From NCBI GenBank assembly GCA_009760855.2, contig WPIO01000012.1:4234001-4298000 (forward strand): a stretch of DNA of 64,000 nt. The letters run 5' to 3'. The first letter of the stretch is position 1. Every line of letters begins with the position of its first letter. This DNA comes from Cristatella mucedo. Taxonomy: Eukaryota; Bryozoa; Phylactolaemata; Cristatellidae. The notes beneath the pieces were generated by a model that had not been told where the DNA came from, did not search any database, and was given only the letters and a program-made list of their open reading frames with translations. Shown in pieces: positions 1-10,984 of the stretch. Position numbers and translations under genes: made by a program.

Positions 1-540
1 GCAACGGATTGACTTCAAGGTTTTGTCGCTCACTTTTAGGTCCCTTCATTCTATGGCTCCAGCCTATCTCTCCGACATACTACCCCAGCAGGCTAAGCAT
101 CGTACCACCTGCTTTTCGGAATCCAACAGTCTAGAAATACCTCGTACAAACCTTAAATCCTTGGGAGACCGTGCATTTAGTTCGTTTGCTCCCAAAGCCT
201 GGAACTCCTTCCCGACTTGCGTCAAAACATCCCCTGACCTGACCACAATTAAAAGGAACCTAAAAACACACTTATTTAGGACAGCATTTAGTGGGTCCCT
301 GTGATTCGTCCTTGTTGTGCTTATGCATGCTGACACAGTGCATGCTGCCACTAACCACATTTGCATGCTGACCCTGTGCATGTTACCCCTAACCACGTTA
401 TTCATTTTGCTTTTTTGTTCAAGCATGATTTTACTTACCATTCAATTGCATATCCCTGTGTAGCCAATGTAAAGCACCTTGAAATAGAGTTAGTTTTCTG
501 AGGGTGCTTTATCAAGTGCATTATTATTATTATTATTATA
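1..540 (+). mobile_element. family A LINE (CR1/L2-like), 3' end, cut by the window edge
   Basis: Frame 2-304 encodes the C-terminal tail of the family A reverse transcriptase protein (M-A-P-A-Y-L-S-D..., K-A-W-N-S, ending F-S-G-S-L and stop). The 3' UTR holds two imperfect copies of a roughly 40-bp unit (about 320-400), then a hairpin with stems at 471-478 and 503-510, and ends in an ATT repeat at about 524-539. The same protein tail and UTR recur many times in this window. Confidence 0.85.
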
Positions 541-1180
541 ACCCTGAGCTGCCCCCAGTTTTTGAAGTTCCTCGGGTGATCTTTGTCCATTCGCCGCCAT
601 ACTCACTGAGATAGAACCAAAAATTGCAATATAGTGCCAGTAATGCCTGGGCCAAATGAAAGGCACTACAGATTGATTTGGTAATTGACAGTATCAAAAG
701 CTGCCAAAGGAGCAAGCAAAACAAGCAGAAATTTTCCAGCCTTTTTGTATGCCTGCTAACAAATAATAAACCTTCTTCACTAGATTAGATCTTTCGATGC
801 AAGTAGAAGCATAAAAATGATGTCGAGATTCCAATGATATCAATAAAATTACTTCGATTTAGATAAGAGCAAAGTGTATAGAATTAATTGAATACTATCC
901 TGGTATACGGTTCAATATTTTTTAGACTCCAGACAGTTTTAGACGTTTCTGGAGTCTCCTTCTACAAGTAAGAGTTTCATGGACCTTAATTCATGCTTTC
1001 ATCCACAACTTCAAAGACGATGGGAAAGAAAATTAAAAGCGGTCAGTAACAACTTATGACATAACCATGTTCTTGCTATCAGTTTTCATCATTGATTAAT
1101 AATTTTAATATATGAAAAAAGTACTATGTATCTTCCTCCATGGTACCACAAAGCCATGAAGACATTGTGGGTGCTACTCT
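541..1180. other. intron sequence, nothing recognised
   Basis: No conserved coding frame, repeat or RNA gene was recognised. It lies in the intron upstream of the first visible UBR exon. Confidence 0.5.
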
Positions 1181-1184
1181 TGAA

Positions 1185-1620
1185 GAGTTTTGTATAGCAC
1201 CACATTTGCATGCTGACCCTGTGCAGGTCTCCCCTAACCATGTTATTCATTTCGCTTGTTTATCTAGCATGATACTACTCACCATTCATTTGCATTTCCC
1301 TTTGCAGCAAATTTAAAGGACCTAGAGAAAGATCTCTCTGAGGGTGCTTTATCAAGTGCATTATTGTCATTATTATCATTATAGCTTACTTCTAGCCTAA
1401 GCAGGTTTCTGTAGGAATTCGGTAGCCAGCTGACTCCATCTCACGAAATAAAGAGAAAGTGAGAAGCAATGCAGATTTGGGATAGCAGTTGAAGGAGTGA
1501 GTAGCATTGAGGTAATAGATCAGGACCATTGTAAATGATATGCCATATTCGGCAGCAGGCTAATAATCCAAGCAGTGACTTCCACAATGTAGGACCTGCA
1601 GAGATAAAGCATCAGAAGTA
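1185..1620 (-). mobile_element. family B LINE 3' end, minus strand, interrupted by a family A tail
   Basis: Read on the minus strand, this matches the 3' end of family B seen at 9900-10005 (tail with CTATACAAA, then the 3' UTR). It is split at 1199-1379 by a family A fragment. Confidence 0.65.
1199..1379 (+). mobile_element. 5'-truncated family A LINE tail with target duplication
   Basis: Only the last part of the family A 3' UTR is present, ending in an ATT/ATC repeat. TATAGC occurs on both sides (1193-1198 and 1380-1385), which looks like a 6-bp target-site duplication within the family B copy. Confidence 0.7.
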
Positions 1621-1690
1621 CTGCAATACTCTTTTTAGATCGTTCAACGCTTGTTTTACAGCTTCATTAAAATGTTATTTCACATTTTAG

Positions 1691-1848
1691 TACTCGGAGA
1701 GACAGTGCACACTTGGAGAAACTAAGATGGATTTCAGACATTCTTATGAAATAGATATCAGAGCTCTTCAAATAGGAGCCAGCTTGACGGATGCGGACGA
1801 ATTTTTGCAGAAACTGGTGGATCAGTTTCAGCTGGGGCCGTTCTATCA
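1691..1848 (+). CDS. UBR1/2-like gene, exon 1 of those in the window
   Basis: The acceptor TTTTAG ends at 1690 and the donor is GTAAGT at 1849. The exon is 158 bp, open from its first base, and ends in phase 2. It encodes about 52 residues, including a D-I-R-A-L-Q-I-G-A-S-L stretch followed by D-E-F-L. UBR1/UBR2 have a closely similar block (L-Q-x-G-x-S then a D-P-N-x-F-L-type motif) just before their helical middle region. It joins in frame to the exon at 8254. There is no initiator context, so it is an internal exon and earlier exons lie to the left of the window. Confidence 0.8.
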
Positions 1849-2039
1849 GTAAGTATAACATTACTTCGTTGCTGCTAATAACTGAAAATTAGAGCAGGAG
1901 GTCACATGTAAGAGGCACTTCATTATACCTCTTTTAATTTTACAAAAGTAATGTTAGTGAAGTTAAAAATAGGCGTAGCTAAACGATTTGATGCAGACAT
2001 CCTGGTGGCATGATGCTTTACCTAGTGAGGACCAAGGAT

Positions 2040-2145
2040 CTGATTATAGGTTGGAGTCAAAGAATTATGAAAGCTACGAGTGAGTGACAGGAGCTTGAAA
2101 TCAATGCCTGGCCTTACTGGAAGTCAGTGCACTTTCGAATAGTAA
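2040..2145 (-). mobile_element. short decayed family A fragment
   Basis: On the minus strand it resembles the family A segment that codes for the tail of the RT protein (compare 50720-50800). It is short and strongly decayed. Confidence 0.4.
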
Positions 2146-2691
2146 TGCGAAGAAAGTGGTGATTTCAAGGATCACCAAGGAATAAAGTCGCTGATTAGTT
2201 TTGCACCAAATGTAAAGGCTAGCCAGTAACGTGAATCTATTGAATTAAGCTAAGGATTACTTATGAAAAAGAATTGTTTGAATGTGATGCAAATAGCTGC
2301 TCCACACTGTTTTAATTTTTTGCATGTTGTGTATGGTGGTATTCTGGGTTAAAACTGAAGAGAATATAAAATTAACCTTTCACGTTTATCTTGCAACGTT
2401 AAATACGCATTTATAAACAGCAGGAGTGAATTTTTATCCGTGCATCTTTATCAACATAATTCAAAGTGCTAAATTTAGAGCTTAACTTAGAAGCTACGCC
2501 CGCAAGGATATTTTTTCACACGTTCATGGCAATTTAAGTATTTCTTACAATAAAGCAGTCCACATCAAGTGACTAGCTTGATTGTGGTTTCACCTACACG
2601 CCCATTGGAATGCACCACCTTATCATTGGAGTAGTTTTCCTGCATATGGGTTGCCTTTGCTCCTCTATCTTCTGGGTTATTAAAAATCGTT

Positions 2692-2839
2692 TCTTATATA
2701 TATATATATATATAAGAATATATATATATATATAAGAATTATATATATATATATATATATTATCTAATAATATAACAATATAATAACACACTATATATAT
2801 ATACATTATGTTATCATATTATTATATTATTATAAAAAA

Positions 2840-2915
<76 letters not shown>

Positions 2916-2936
2916 GTGTGTGCGTGTGTGAGCGCC
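2692..2936. repeat. AT and GT microsatellites
   Basis: Runs of TA at about 2695-2763 and 2840-2850, then an almost uninterrupted TG run to about 2936 with a few C substitutions. Confidence 0.95.
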
Positions 2937-3859
2937 TGTGTCTGTGTACAATGCAGATCAGGTCTCTAGGTCAATATAGCCCCAAAATAGACATGTACTA
3001 CTTCCTTACATAACTCATTCGTTTTACATAAGTTTAACACGTTCAGTTTAATGGATGTAGCAAAGCCTACAGAGAGAAAATTGTTTTTCGCCAAAGTATT
3101 TTACAAAATATGCAAGAGATGCATGTTATTTAAGTTAAGGTATGTGTAAGTTAAGTGCAAGTTATTAACCATGCCCAGTTTAAATTTCCTGTGGTCGCTA
3201 CTTTTCCTAGCTATCAACGTTTACGGGAAACAAAGTACTAGTTAAATAAGGGCAGGGGAAAGTACCACTCAATACATTATATGTAGGTGCACTTTTTACT
3301 TTGTTTTAAATGGAGTCAAGTCAAGGCATGTCTTGACTGAAGTCACATTGATTACGCCTGAAGTGTCCCAGGCACTGTAGACTTTGGCAAGCTGTGAGTA
3401 ACAGATAGAAGGGTGTACCAGATTAAATTTCTTTCAATTCAGCAGTTTTAAGAAAGTTTGGCCTATGCTATGCTTGCTGCATAAAAATTAGCCTGAATAG
3501 TTTGATCTTAAAGGAAGGATGTCGCCAGAGATTGTGACTTCTTGTTATTTGCAATTCTACCTGTGTGGGCACAGTAACAAACGTCTAAGGTAAGCCACGT
3601 CTTCAAACAATTCTACATGGTTTTGGTTAGAATGCAGTGGTGGAGCTAAAGAATGGCACAGTAATATGGAACCTGCTTTAGACTTAGCATTTTCTTACTA
3701 ACGGAACAGCATCTGGCTGGCTGGAATCAAAGACTAGAACTGTAATTATTCGGCAAGTTCGTGGAACGAATGTTTCATTGTACACCTAATGCCCTACCAG
3801 ACCAAAAGTTGCTTGGTTTGCAGTTTGGATATGGTTGCCTTCTTCATCCTACAATTCAT
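2937..3859. other. intron sequence, nothing recognised
   Basis: AT-rich sequence between the microsatellite and the R2-like remnant. No coding or repeat feature was identified. Confidence 0.5.
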
Positions 3860-4877
3860 TTGTATTCCATCCTTTGAAGGACGGGCTGGTTATCGTTGGC
3901 TGGATTACCTGTAAAGGATCACAAGCAAAGGCACCACCAGACTCGACCTGAGCTGTTGCAGTGTCAACTGGGCAGTTCTCTATCCAGAGCTTCTCAGCCA
4001 CATGACGCAAAGCGTGCCGAACTTCTGGAACACGTCTTTGTCCGACCGAACCAAGGTCGTCCTCTCTATCCTGTTGCCACAGCCGACATATTTCACTGGT
4101 GACCTAGAAGCCTGCCACTCCCATAGGCAGACAGACTCACAGGCCTGGCCAATTTAACAATACCGTCTGCAGACTCTAATTGCCCACATCATCACATCTG
4201 ACCAGTCTCAGCAGGCTAGCCTGATGTCTCTGCTGTCTGAGGACGACCTGAACCGCACAGGTTCATTATTAGCATCATAAACAGCTGCCTTGAGTTTCAG
4301 ACGTCCAAGCATCATGGAAAACTGGTTTTAGGATCCCTATCCAGTAGCCAGGCAACCCAATCATGCAGTTGAATGGTGAGTAATATCAGCAAGGCAACGC
4401 AAGCATGCCAATAACTTCTGCCCCATCAAGCTCTTGCCAGCATTAAATAAACTGTTCTCTAGCAGCCTAGCAGGTAGGGTGTTCAAGCTCCTGGGTGGCT
4501 GTGGGATACTGTCACTGTAGAACAGTGGTTTCTTTCTTGGTGTGGAGGTCTGCCTAGAGCAATTACTTTCTTTCGGAAAGTTCCTCAGAAGAGGCTAGAG
4601 TTAGGCAGGGTCAAAGCATTATGCAGTCGGCTTTCACCGACCTGTGAAGTTCCTTCAGAAGCATTCCAAGTGTCTCCCTGTTCAGTGTGTTTTGGCATGC
4701 AGGAGTGGACGATGCATTCCAAAGGTTGGTTAAGTGCCTATATGTAGGCTTGCTCCTAAAGATCTGCGTGCTCGAGAAAATCCTGGTGGCATTTCTTACG
4801 GCTGTCGGGTTCCCCAGGGCAACTCGATATTCTTTAATCTGGCAATGGAACTGGTCATCAGATTGGCAGCAAAAAAT

Positions 4878-5650
4878 AGAATTATTACTATTACACTTAA
4901 GAAAGCATCCTCAGAGAACTCATCTTTCGGAGAATCTCTTTCTAGGTAATTTATATTTGCTACAATTGAAATGCGATCAACTGGTAAGCCCTCTCATGAT
5001 TGATAAACAGCATGAATAACACGGTTAGTGGAGACAAGCGCAGGGTCAAGATGCAAGTACGGTTAGTAGCAGCATGAAACAGTGTCAGCATGCATAACCA
5101 CATAAAGGACGAATCGTAGGAACCCACTAAATGCTGTCATAAATACATACATTTTCAGCTAGCTTTTAAATTAGGTCAAGTCGGGATGTCGTGATACAAG
5201 TCCGAAGAGAGTTCCAGGTTTGGGAGAACACAATATAAATACATGGTCCCCAAAGGATTTGATTTTTAAGAAAAATAGCTAAACATTTATTTTTCGAAAA
5301 GTGGATGGTAGGATGTTCTGGCTGGTGGGGGAGTAGATCTGAGTAGCAGGCTAGAGCCACAGAATATAGGGACCTAAATGTGAGTGAGAAAACCTTGAAA
5401 TCGATCCATTGCTTGACTGGTAGCCAGTGCTGGTCGGAGAGAAGTTGTTCGATGTGGCGACTGTGAAGCTCACAACAGTCAAGCCTAGCTGCATGGCTTT
5501 ATAGCAGCTCTAATCGCTTTATTGCGCAGGCCAGCAAAGAGTGAGTTACAAAAGTCAAGACTGGATGTCACAAATACATGGACCAACCTATCTAAACAAG
5601 CACGAATTTTAGCAATGTTATGCCGCTTAAAGTAGGCAGATATGATAAGC
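4878..5650 (-). mobile_element. 5'-truncated family A LINE, minus strand
   Basis: The decayed (ATT)n end is at about 4878. The 3' UTR and the C-terminal part of the RT protein follow on the minus strand up to about 5650, with stops and frameshifts. It is inserted in the R2-like remnant. Confidence 0.7.
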
Positions 5651-6628
5651 AAGCATGAGTAATATGAAGGCCGGCTTCCGACAGGGCGACCCTCTCTGCT
5701 GATCCTCTTTGATCAGGCAATCGTACTGGTTTTCAGATGGCTGTAAGTAAGCAGTTCTGACTCTAGGGTAGTCAAACCACTCTGACAATCTATGCTTAGG
5801 CAAATGACTTTGTCTATTCTCAGGCAGGTCTTCTCGTCAGCAGATCCTCACGATCAAATCTGAACAGGCTGTGTCAATGCTGGGCATGCAGTTCCATCCG
5901 GCAAAGTGCTGTGTTGCAGCCTGCAATTGTGCTATGGCCATGCTACCTCAATCACCCTTAATGACAGTCATGCAGGCAAGCTGCCTGAGAACTAGTCTGT
6001 GGATAGACTCGGAGCCCTTTAGGTTCTATGAAAGCCTTGGGCTAAAATGGAGCATTCTCTTCCCTCGCGAAGGAAATGTACCTCCTTCAGCATCATCTCC
6101 AGATAAAATTATGATGCCCTTCCTACTTTCTCCTTGCCTCAGCACTCCTATCTTGGTCAGGGTGAACATATGCCTAAGGCTGCCATGAAGCCACCGAAAA
6201 GTCTCAGCTGTACCTCTGTGATTTGACTTGAGTAGGCATGTTTCGTGTTTTCCTCTTAATCTAGGGTCAGGCTTGGCTTAATCCTGTTTGGAAGGTCCCC
6301 TCCATCATATGGTCTCCACAAGTGTGTAGCCAGCTGTTCTTCCCCGAGGTAAGAGGTCACCAACTACAGCAAGCACTTGCCATATTGGTTCGCAAGCAGT
6401 TCTTAGATGGAGATCTTTTGCAGTACCTCAGCCCAGCAGCTTTCGGCCCTATCAACAAGGTTGGCTCAATATGGCTTTGTGGACTCATGTGAGTTCATCA
6501 AGCTGCCCTTCCTGCCACTGCTCTCTGGCTTTATTAGCTACCTTTACAGCATCTATCACTTTGTCATGCAGCTAGTTGGCATGTGAGTATCCATGTAACT
6601 CCACGAAGCAATACAGACAAAGCAGGTG

Positions 6629-6915
6629 TTACCTAGGATAGTTTTGTATAGCGCGTTTACAGCCTTCGCTGCTTTTGGTTGGCATTTGGTATCCGAACAG
6701 ACATCTCACCAACCAAAGAGAAACTAGGAAGCATTGCAAATTCAGGTGAGCAGTTGAGGTTGTGAGTGAGTAGTCTGGGAGTAACAGTTCAGGATCACTG
6801 AAAAGGATGGGCCTTAGAGGGCAGCAATTGAATAGTTGACTTTGCCCAAGATGGTGGGGATCATGAAGCTTTAGGAGTACATCAGGTTTGGGGAAGGCCA
6901 TGCTTGAGTGGCTAA
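6629..6915 (-). mobile_element. family B LINE 3' end, minus strand
   Basis: The minus strand shows the family B terminal CGCTATACAAAA followed inward by its 3' UTR, as at 9820-10005. Only the end is present. Confidence 0.6.
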
Positions 6916-7680
6916 GCATGCATAGACAGCTTCGCCATGCAAAGGTGCTTCTAGACCACTGGTCTTGGCCTGTCGTTCCCAGTCTTGTAGTTTCTATAAC
7001 AAGCAGGCCTCTACCAACGGCCAGAGGCTGCTGCTAGAAGCTGGCATACCTTTGCAAGGTTACCACTTGCTGACTAGGGGTAGAGGCAAGACCTTAGCAT
7101 AATGCTGAGCTACGATGGTCAATGCTGCATGCAATTACGACCAGACATATATTGGTTCTTTGATGCCTAGTCGGAGCTCTGCTGCTGAATGACTGCATGG
7201 TGGATTGCCGAGCCCTCCAGCTTGCTGGTGGTCTGGCCCTCTAGCCAGATCTTGTCATAGTTATCTGCACCGATGTGGCAATCTTTAAGTTGACGTTGTG
7301 ATTTGATTGCATTGAGAATGTTTCGATGGTGGTAGCCTGGATGGAGCAAGCCTGACAAGCATGCAGCCATTGCCTGCTCTTTTGTGACTGCTGGCTACAG
7401 GTTACCAGTCATGAGGCATTTTGTGGCAGGGGCTGTAGCAGCTTCTGGCCAAACAATAATGCTTGCCTGGCTGGCCATGGCATCCCATTATCCGTGAGAA
7501 GGGTGTTGAGGCTGCACTGCCTCTCCGATGGGCTAGGAAGTCATCTCGTCATATGTTCCTGAACCTGGAAGGTCAGTTGGCACCCTCCCCCATTTTAGGA
7601 CAGTGCATTGCAGACTGCTGCATGTACAGCTACTGTATGTATATGTATGAATGTATTGCACACATTGTGCAATATTAAGT

Positions 7681-8253
7681 CACAGAAACCTAAGCACTTG
7701 TTAGCCAGTCACCACTATTGCCTAGATGCTTTCTTGTTAACGATGGGCTAAACTAACACCTATTTGCTGTTGCAGGTGTTTAAGCCTACCTAATACCTAT
7801 TTTAAGTCACAAGCTCCCTTGATGAAAATTCTAGAAAACTTACCAGAGGATTACTTTTTATATAACTGCTCTATTATATATACTTTGCAATATTGGCATT
7901 ATAGCATTCATGAACTCACTACTTGAAAATATTGAATTTTTAATTGCTTTGTGCTTGGAAATACAAGATTGTGATAATTGAATAGCTGGCTTGTTACATA
8001 GCATACATTCCAAGCAAGAATAACGTGTGCTGATATTTAATTTTCCGAAGTAATACAGCACTTACAAGTAACTCCATAGCATTGTTGACGTTTGTTCAAA
8101 GATTTGGGTCTATATGTTTGCCCTCAATTTTACCTTGAAATGGATTTTGAATAAATAGGTTGTACAAGCCAGCTGACCACTTATTCCCCTACTTGATCAT
8201 TAGTGACATATTAAAGGCAAATATGAAAGCGATTACATTTTTCTTTCACTCAG
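7681..8253. other. intron sequence, nothing recognised
   Basis: AT-rich intron end before UBR exon 2. No feature was recognised apart from the splice acceptor. Confidence 0.5.
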
Positions 8254-8333
8254 AAAAGACATGAAATCGGTCAAGGATAAAAATATCTTCAGGACGAATG
8301 GAAATTTCTTGGCTCTTGTCATTCAAATATTAG
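8254..8333 (+). CDS. UBR1/2-like gene, exon 2
   Basis: Acceptor CAG ends at 8253 and donor GTAAGT begins at 8334. The 80 bp complete the split codon from exon 1 and end in phase 1. They encode K-S-V-K-D-K-N-I followed by N-G-N-F-L-A-L-V-I-Q-I-L, which matches the well conserved UBR1/2 segment containing D-K-N-I and N-G-N-F-L. A 6.4-kb intron precedes it and a 4.8-kb intron follows. Confidence 0.85.
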
Positions 8334-8620
8334 GTAAGTTTCTGACTTAAAATCACAAGTGGCTCATTCTAAAAGATAATCTATAAAGCACGCTAGCATT
8401 TTAAGAGCAGTGATATTGCCATTAATTTCAAATATCTTGATTACTTTACTTGCAATGGTAATGCAGGTGCATCAATTTGTTCTTTCCTATCAACTAAATT
8501 CCGAATTTAAATTAGTAGCTTATTAAATGTATATACAAATTTAAATATACAATGTCATGCAATGTATCTCTATAAATAATTGTTGCTAAGCAGCTAGTTG
8601 AACATATTGAAAATAATGGA

Positions 8621-8968
8621 ATGTCAGAAACATTTCAATCAGGGTTCAAGAGGCAGCACTCGACTGAAACTGCTCTCCTCCGTGTTAACAATGACGTCCT
8701 ACGTGGCAACGACGTCGGGAATGTCACTGCCCTAGCTCTGCTAGATCTGTCTGCTGCCTTCGACACCATTGATCACGAAGTCCTGCTTGAACGATTGAGA
8801 ACAACGATCGGTCTGGCAGACGAAGCACTGGCGTGGTTTAAATCATACTTGTCTGATCGTGTTCAATCCGTGTCGTGTGGGGGTCAGGTCTCAGACATGA
8901 GAAGGGTCACCTGTGGAGTCCCTCAAGGGTCTGTACTCGGTCCCTTGCTTTTCTCCATTTATACATAA
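8621..8968 (+). pseudogene. family B reverse transcriptase, N-terminal half
   Basis: This segment carries RT motifs of the CR1/Jockey group: L-D-L-S-A-A-F-D-T-I-D-H (first catalytic aspartate region) and G-V-P-Q-G-S-V-L-G-P. A stop at 8966 separates it from the next segment, which starts at 8969 in the same frame and carries F-Y-A-D-D at about 9012. No N-terminal endonuclease is attached. Confidence 0.85.
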
Positions 8969-8980
8969 CCTCTAGGAAAA

Positions 8981-9968
8981 GTGATTAAGGACCATGGAAT
9001 AGGATATCACTTCTATGCTGACGATACTCAGTTGTATTTGTCATTTAAACCGTCGGAATCTGCTGCAGCAACTGAGAAACTGAATGCTTGCCTTGCCGAT
9101 ATTCGATCCTGGATGTCGGAAAACTTGCTGAAATTAAATGACGATAAAACCGAACTGCTGCTCATAGGACGTCCTAAGCTTGTGGCTGGATTTAAAGGCT
9201 TTGCTGTTCTAATAGGTTATGCTATCGTGATACCTTTACCACATGCTCGTAATCTAGGTGTCGTGTTCGACAGCTGCCTCAATTTCAAAAGCTTCATTCA
9301 GAAGACTGCCTCTACAGCTAGCCATTTTACGATCCCTATCCAAGATTAGAAGCTGTCTCCCACAGTGGCTTGTAAAAAAATTAACTAGCTCTTTAGTTCT
9401 GTCACGGCTTGATTATTGTAATTCCCTTTTGGCTGGGCTGCCAAAGAAAGCTATTATGCCACTACAGCTGACAATGAATATGGCAGCACGGCTGGTCTTT
9501 AAGTCCCAGCGGTTTGAGCACGTATCACCTCTGCTGAAAGAGCTAGGATGGTTGCCGGTTGAGCAAAGGATACATAGGAAAGTTCTTACCCTGACCCACA
9601 AGGCCCGCCACGGCTTGGCTCCTTCGTACCAAGATGAACTGCTGCATCAGTTTCAGCCTGTTCGCGCCCTCAGGTCCGGTGTGGACAATAAATTAGCTGT
9701 CCCATTCCTCTGCTTAAAAACAGTTGGCGACAGAAGCTTTAGCTCTGCAGGTCCTAGACTGTGGAACTCGCTTCCACAATTCTTACGCAAAGACAACTAC
9801 TCTCCAACTGCCGACTACGGCACATCTTTTTCAGTGGTCCTGAACTGCTACTTCTATGCTACTCGCCACCTCAACTGCTCTCCTGACTCTCTGCTATGCT
9901 TCCCACTTTCTCTTTGTTGCGTGAGACGAAGTCGGTTGGCTACCGAATGCATACCGAAAGCTGCTTAG
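8981..9968 (+). pseudogene. family B reverse transcriptase, catalytic core and C-terminal half (frameshifted)
   Basis: The frame to 9349 contains F-Y-A-D-D-T-Q-L-Y (the catalytic Asp pair) and K-L-N-D-D-K-T-E-L-L. After a frameshift around 9258-9349 the protein continues to 9968 with L-D-Y-C-N-S-L-L-A-G-L-P and the P-R-L-W-N-S-L-P block. The shift makes the copy inactive. Confidence 0.82.
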
Positions 9969-10015
9969 GCTGTGAGTGCGCTATACAAAATTCTCCGGCG
10001 TAACACCCATACGGT

Positions 10016-10984
10016 ATTTATGAATTTGTGGAGTTACTGACGGAGATACATTATCGCATGCTTCATGAGGTGAGAAAGTCATTTTAGGTGTTAGGCTGGG
10101 GGAATTTATGCAGCTCACCTGCAGTATAAGCTGCCTTCAGTAGGCGTTTCGTAGCCCAGAGACGGTGTGACCATGGTAATTGCTCGAAGGAAAAGTCATT
10201 TAAATATATTTAGTGCTAATACTTTACGTTTTCAAAATTGAGAGCTAGATCATGAATAATTGTTTTGAGGCAACAGACTAGTGCTTCTAGTCAAGGGTAA
10301 AAAGCACTTAGTGAACCCAGCACTAAAGGTCGAAAATTATTCTTTCAATGTCTTTTCTTATGCATGACTGTAACCGAGATGCAGGGTGAGGCTAATTCCA
10401 TCCAAGCTCTGCCATTGTACAGGTCGTGCAGCTGCTTGCTATGCAGTCAAGCTTGAATAAGGCGAGTGGCAGTCAGGTGAGACCTTTGTGTAAAAATCGT
10501 GTAATTGAACCACAACAGAGGACCTGAACAAGTCTAAAGGGGGATCCTTCACAAGGCAAACTATTGTGACTTAGGATGACGAAGCAAGTTCGAACAAACG
10601 TGTTAGTTGGTCAATCGACATCCACAGTCCAGCCGTTGAGCCGACTCAGTTCCTTGAGTGGGTTGCAGCATTTCTCCAGCATGCTTGCACCCAACCAAGT
10701 GCATAACTTCGGAGAGACCAGGAGCCTCAACACCAAGACTGGTTCGACCAACTTCCCTTACCCAAGAACCCCATCTATATCTAGTCATCCCAAATCTAGC
10801 TACATCCATAGATCATATCCCGGCCGAGGCAGTGACCTTACCACTATCTTGTCCCAGTCATCCGAACCTAGCCTGGGTGAGAATTATAACTGAATCAAAC
10901 CAATAGGAAATATCGAGAGTTACCCGAAAACTGGCTGTATATCCATATGTAACACCGAAAACCCCCGAAGATTACGTGTGTGTT
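10016..10984. other. intron sequence, nothing recognised
   Basis: Several overlapping short frames on both strands (10576-10906) show no recognisable family. Possibly an old unidentified repeat. Confidence 0.4.

Larger units (their letters stand above)
3860..7660 (+). mobile_element. decayed R2-like non-LTR retrotransposon remnant with two insertions
   Basis: Broken + strand frames resemble an R2-clade reverse transcriptase: a C-P-I-K-L-L-P-A-L-N-K segment near 4420, F-Q-R-L-V-K-C-L-Y near 4710, an R-Q-G-D-P-L motif near 5690, a degraded Y-A-x-D-F catalytic region near 5791, and L-G-M-Q-F-H-P-A-K-C near 5880. These are motifs of R2/NeSL-type elements rather than of families A or B. No continuous frame survives. 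A family A copy (4878-5650) and a family B end (6629-6915) sit inside. The outer limits are uncertain. Confidence 0.5.
8580..10015 (+). mobile_element. family B LINE (CR1-like), 5'-truncated, best copy
   Basis: Successive frames 8621-8968, 8981-9349 and 9258-9968 encode a CR1-like reverse transcriptase from F-Q-S-G-F-K-R-Q-H-S-T-E-T through A-L-L-D-L-S-A-A-F-D-T-I-D-H, G-V-P-Q-G-S-V-L-G-P-L-L-F and the catalytic F-Y-A-D-D-T-Q-L, to the C-terminal K-A-R-H-G-L-A-P-S-Y and R-L-W-N-S-L-P blocks. It is broken by a stop at 8966-8968 and a frameshift near 9300. The EN domain is missing. The 3' end is the CGCTATACAAA tail near 9992-10003. Confidence 0.88.

Noticed and set aside
64-441. 125-codon frame on the minus strand
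   Set aside because: Antisense of the family A coding tail and UTR. The same frame recurs antisense to every family A copy.
7167-7678. Frames of 67 and 71 codons
   Set aside because: Inside the R2-like remnant region; neither has a recognisable domain.
10576-10906. Three overlapping frames of 68-105 codons
   Set aside because: No similarity to known proteins and no splice or promoter context; overlapping frames on both strands suggest chance.
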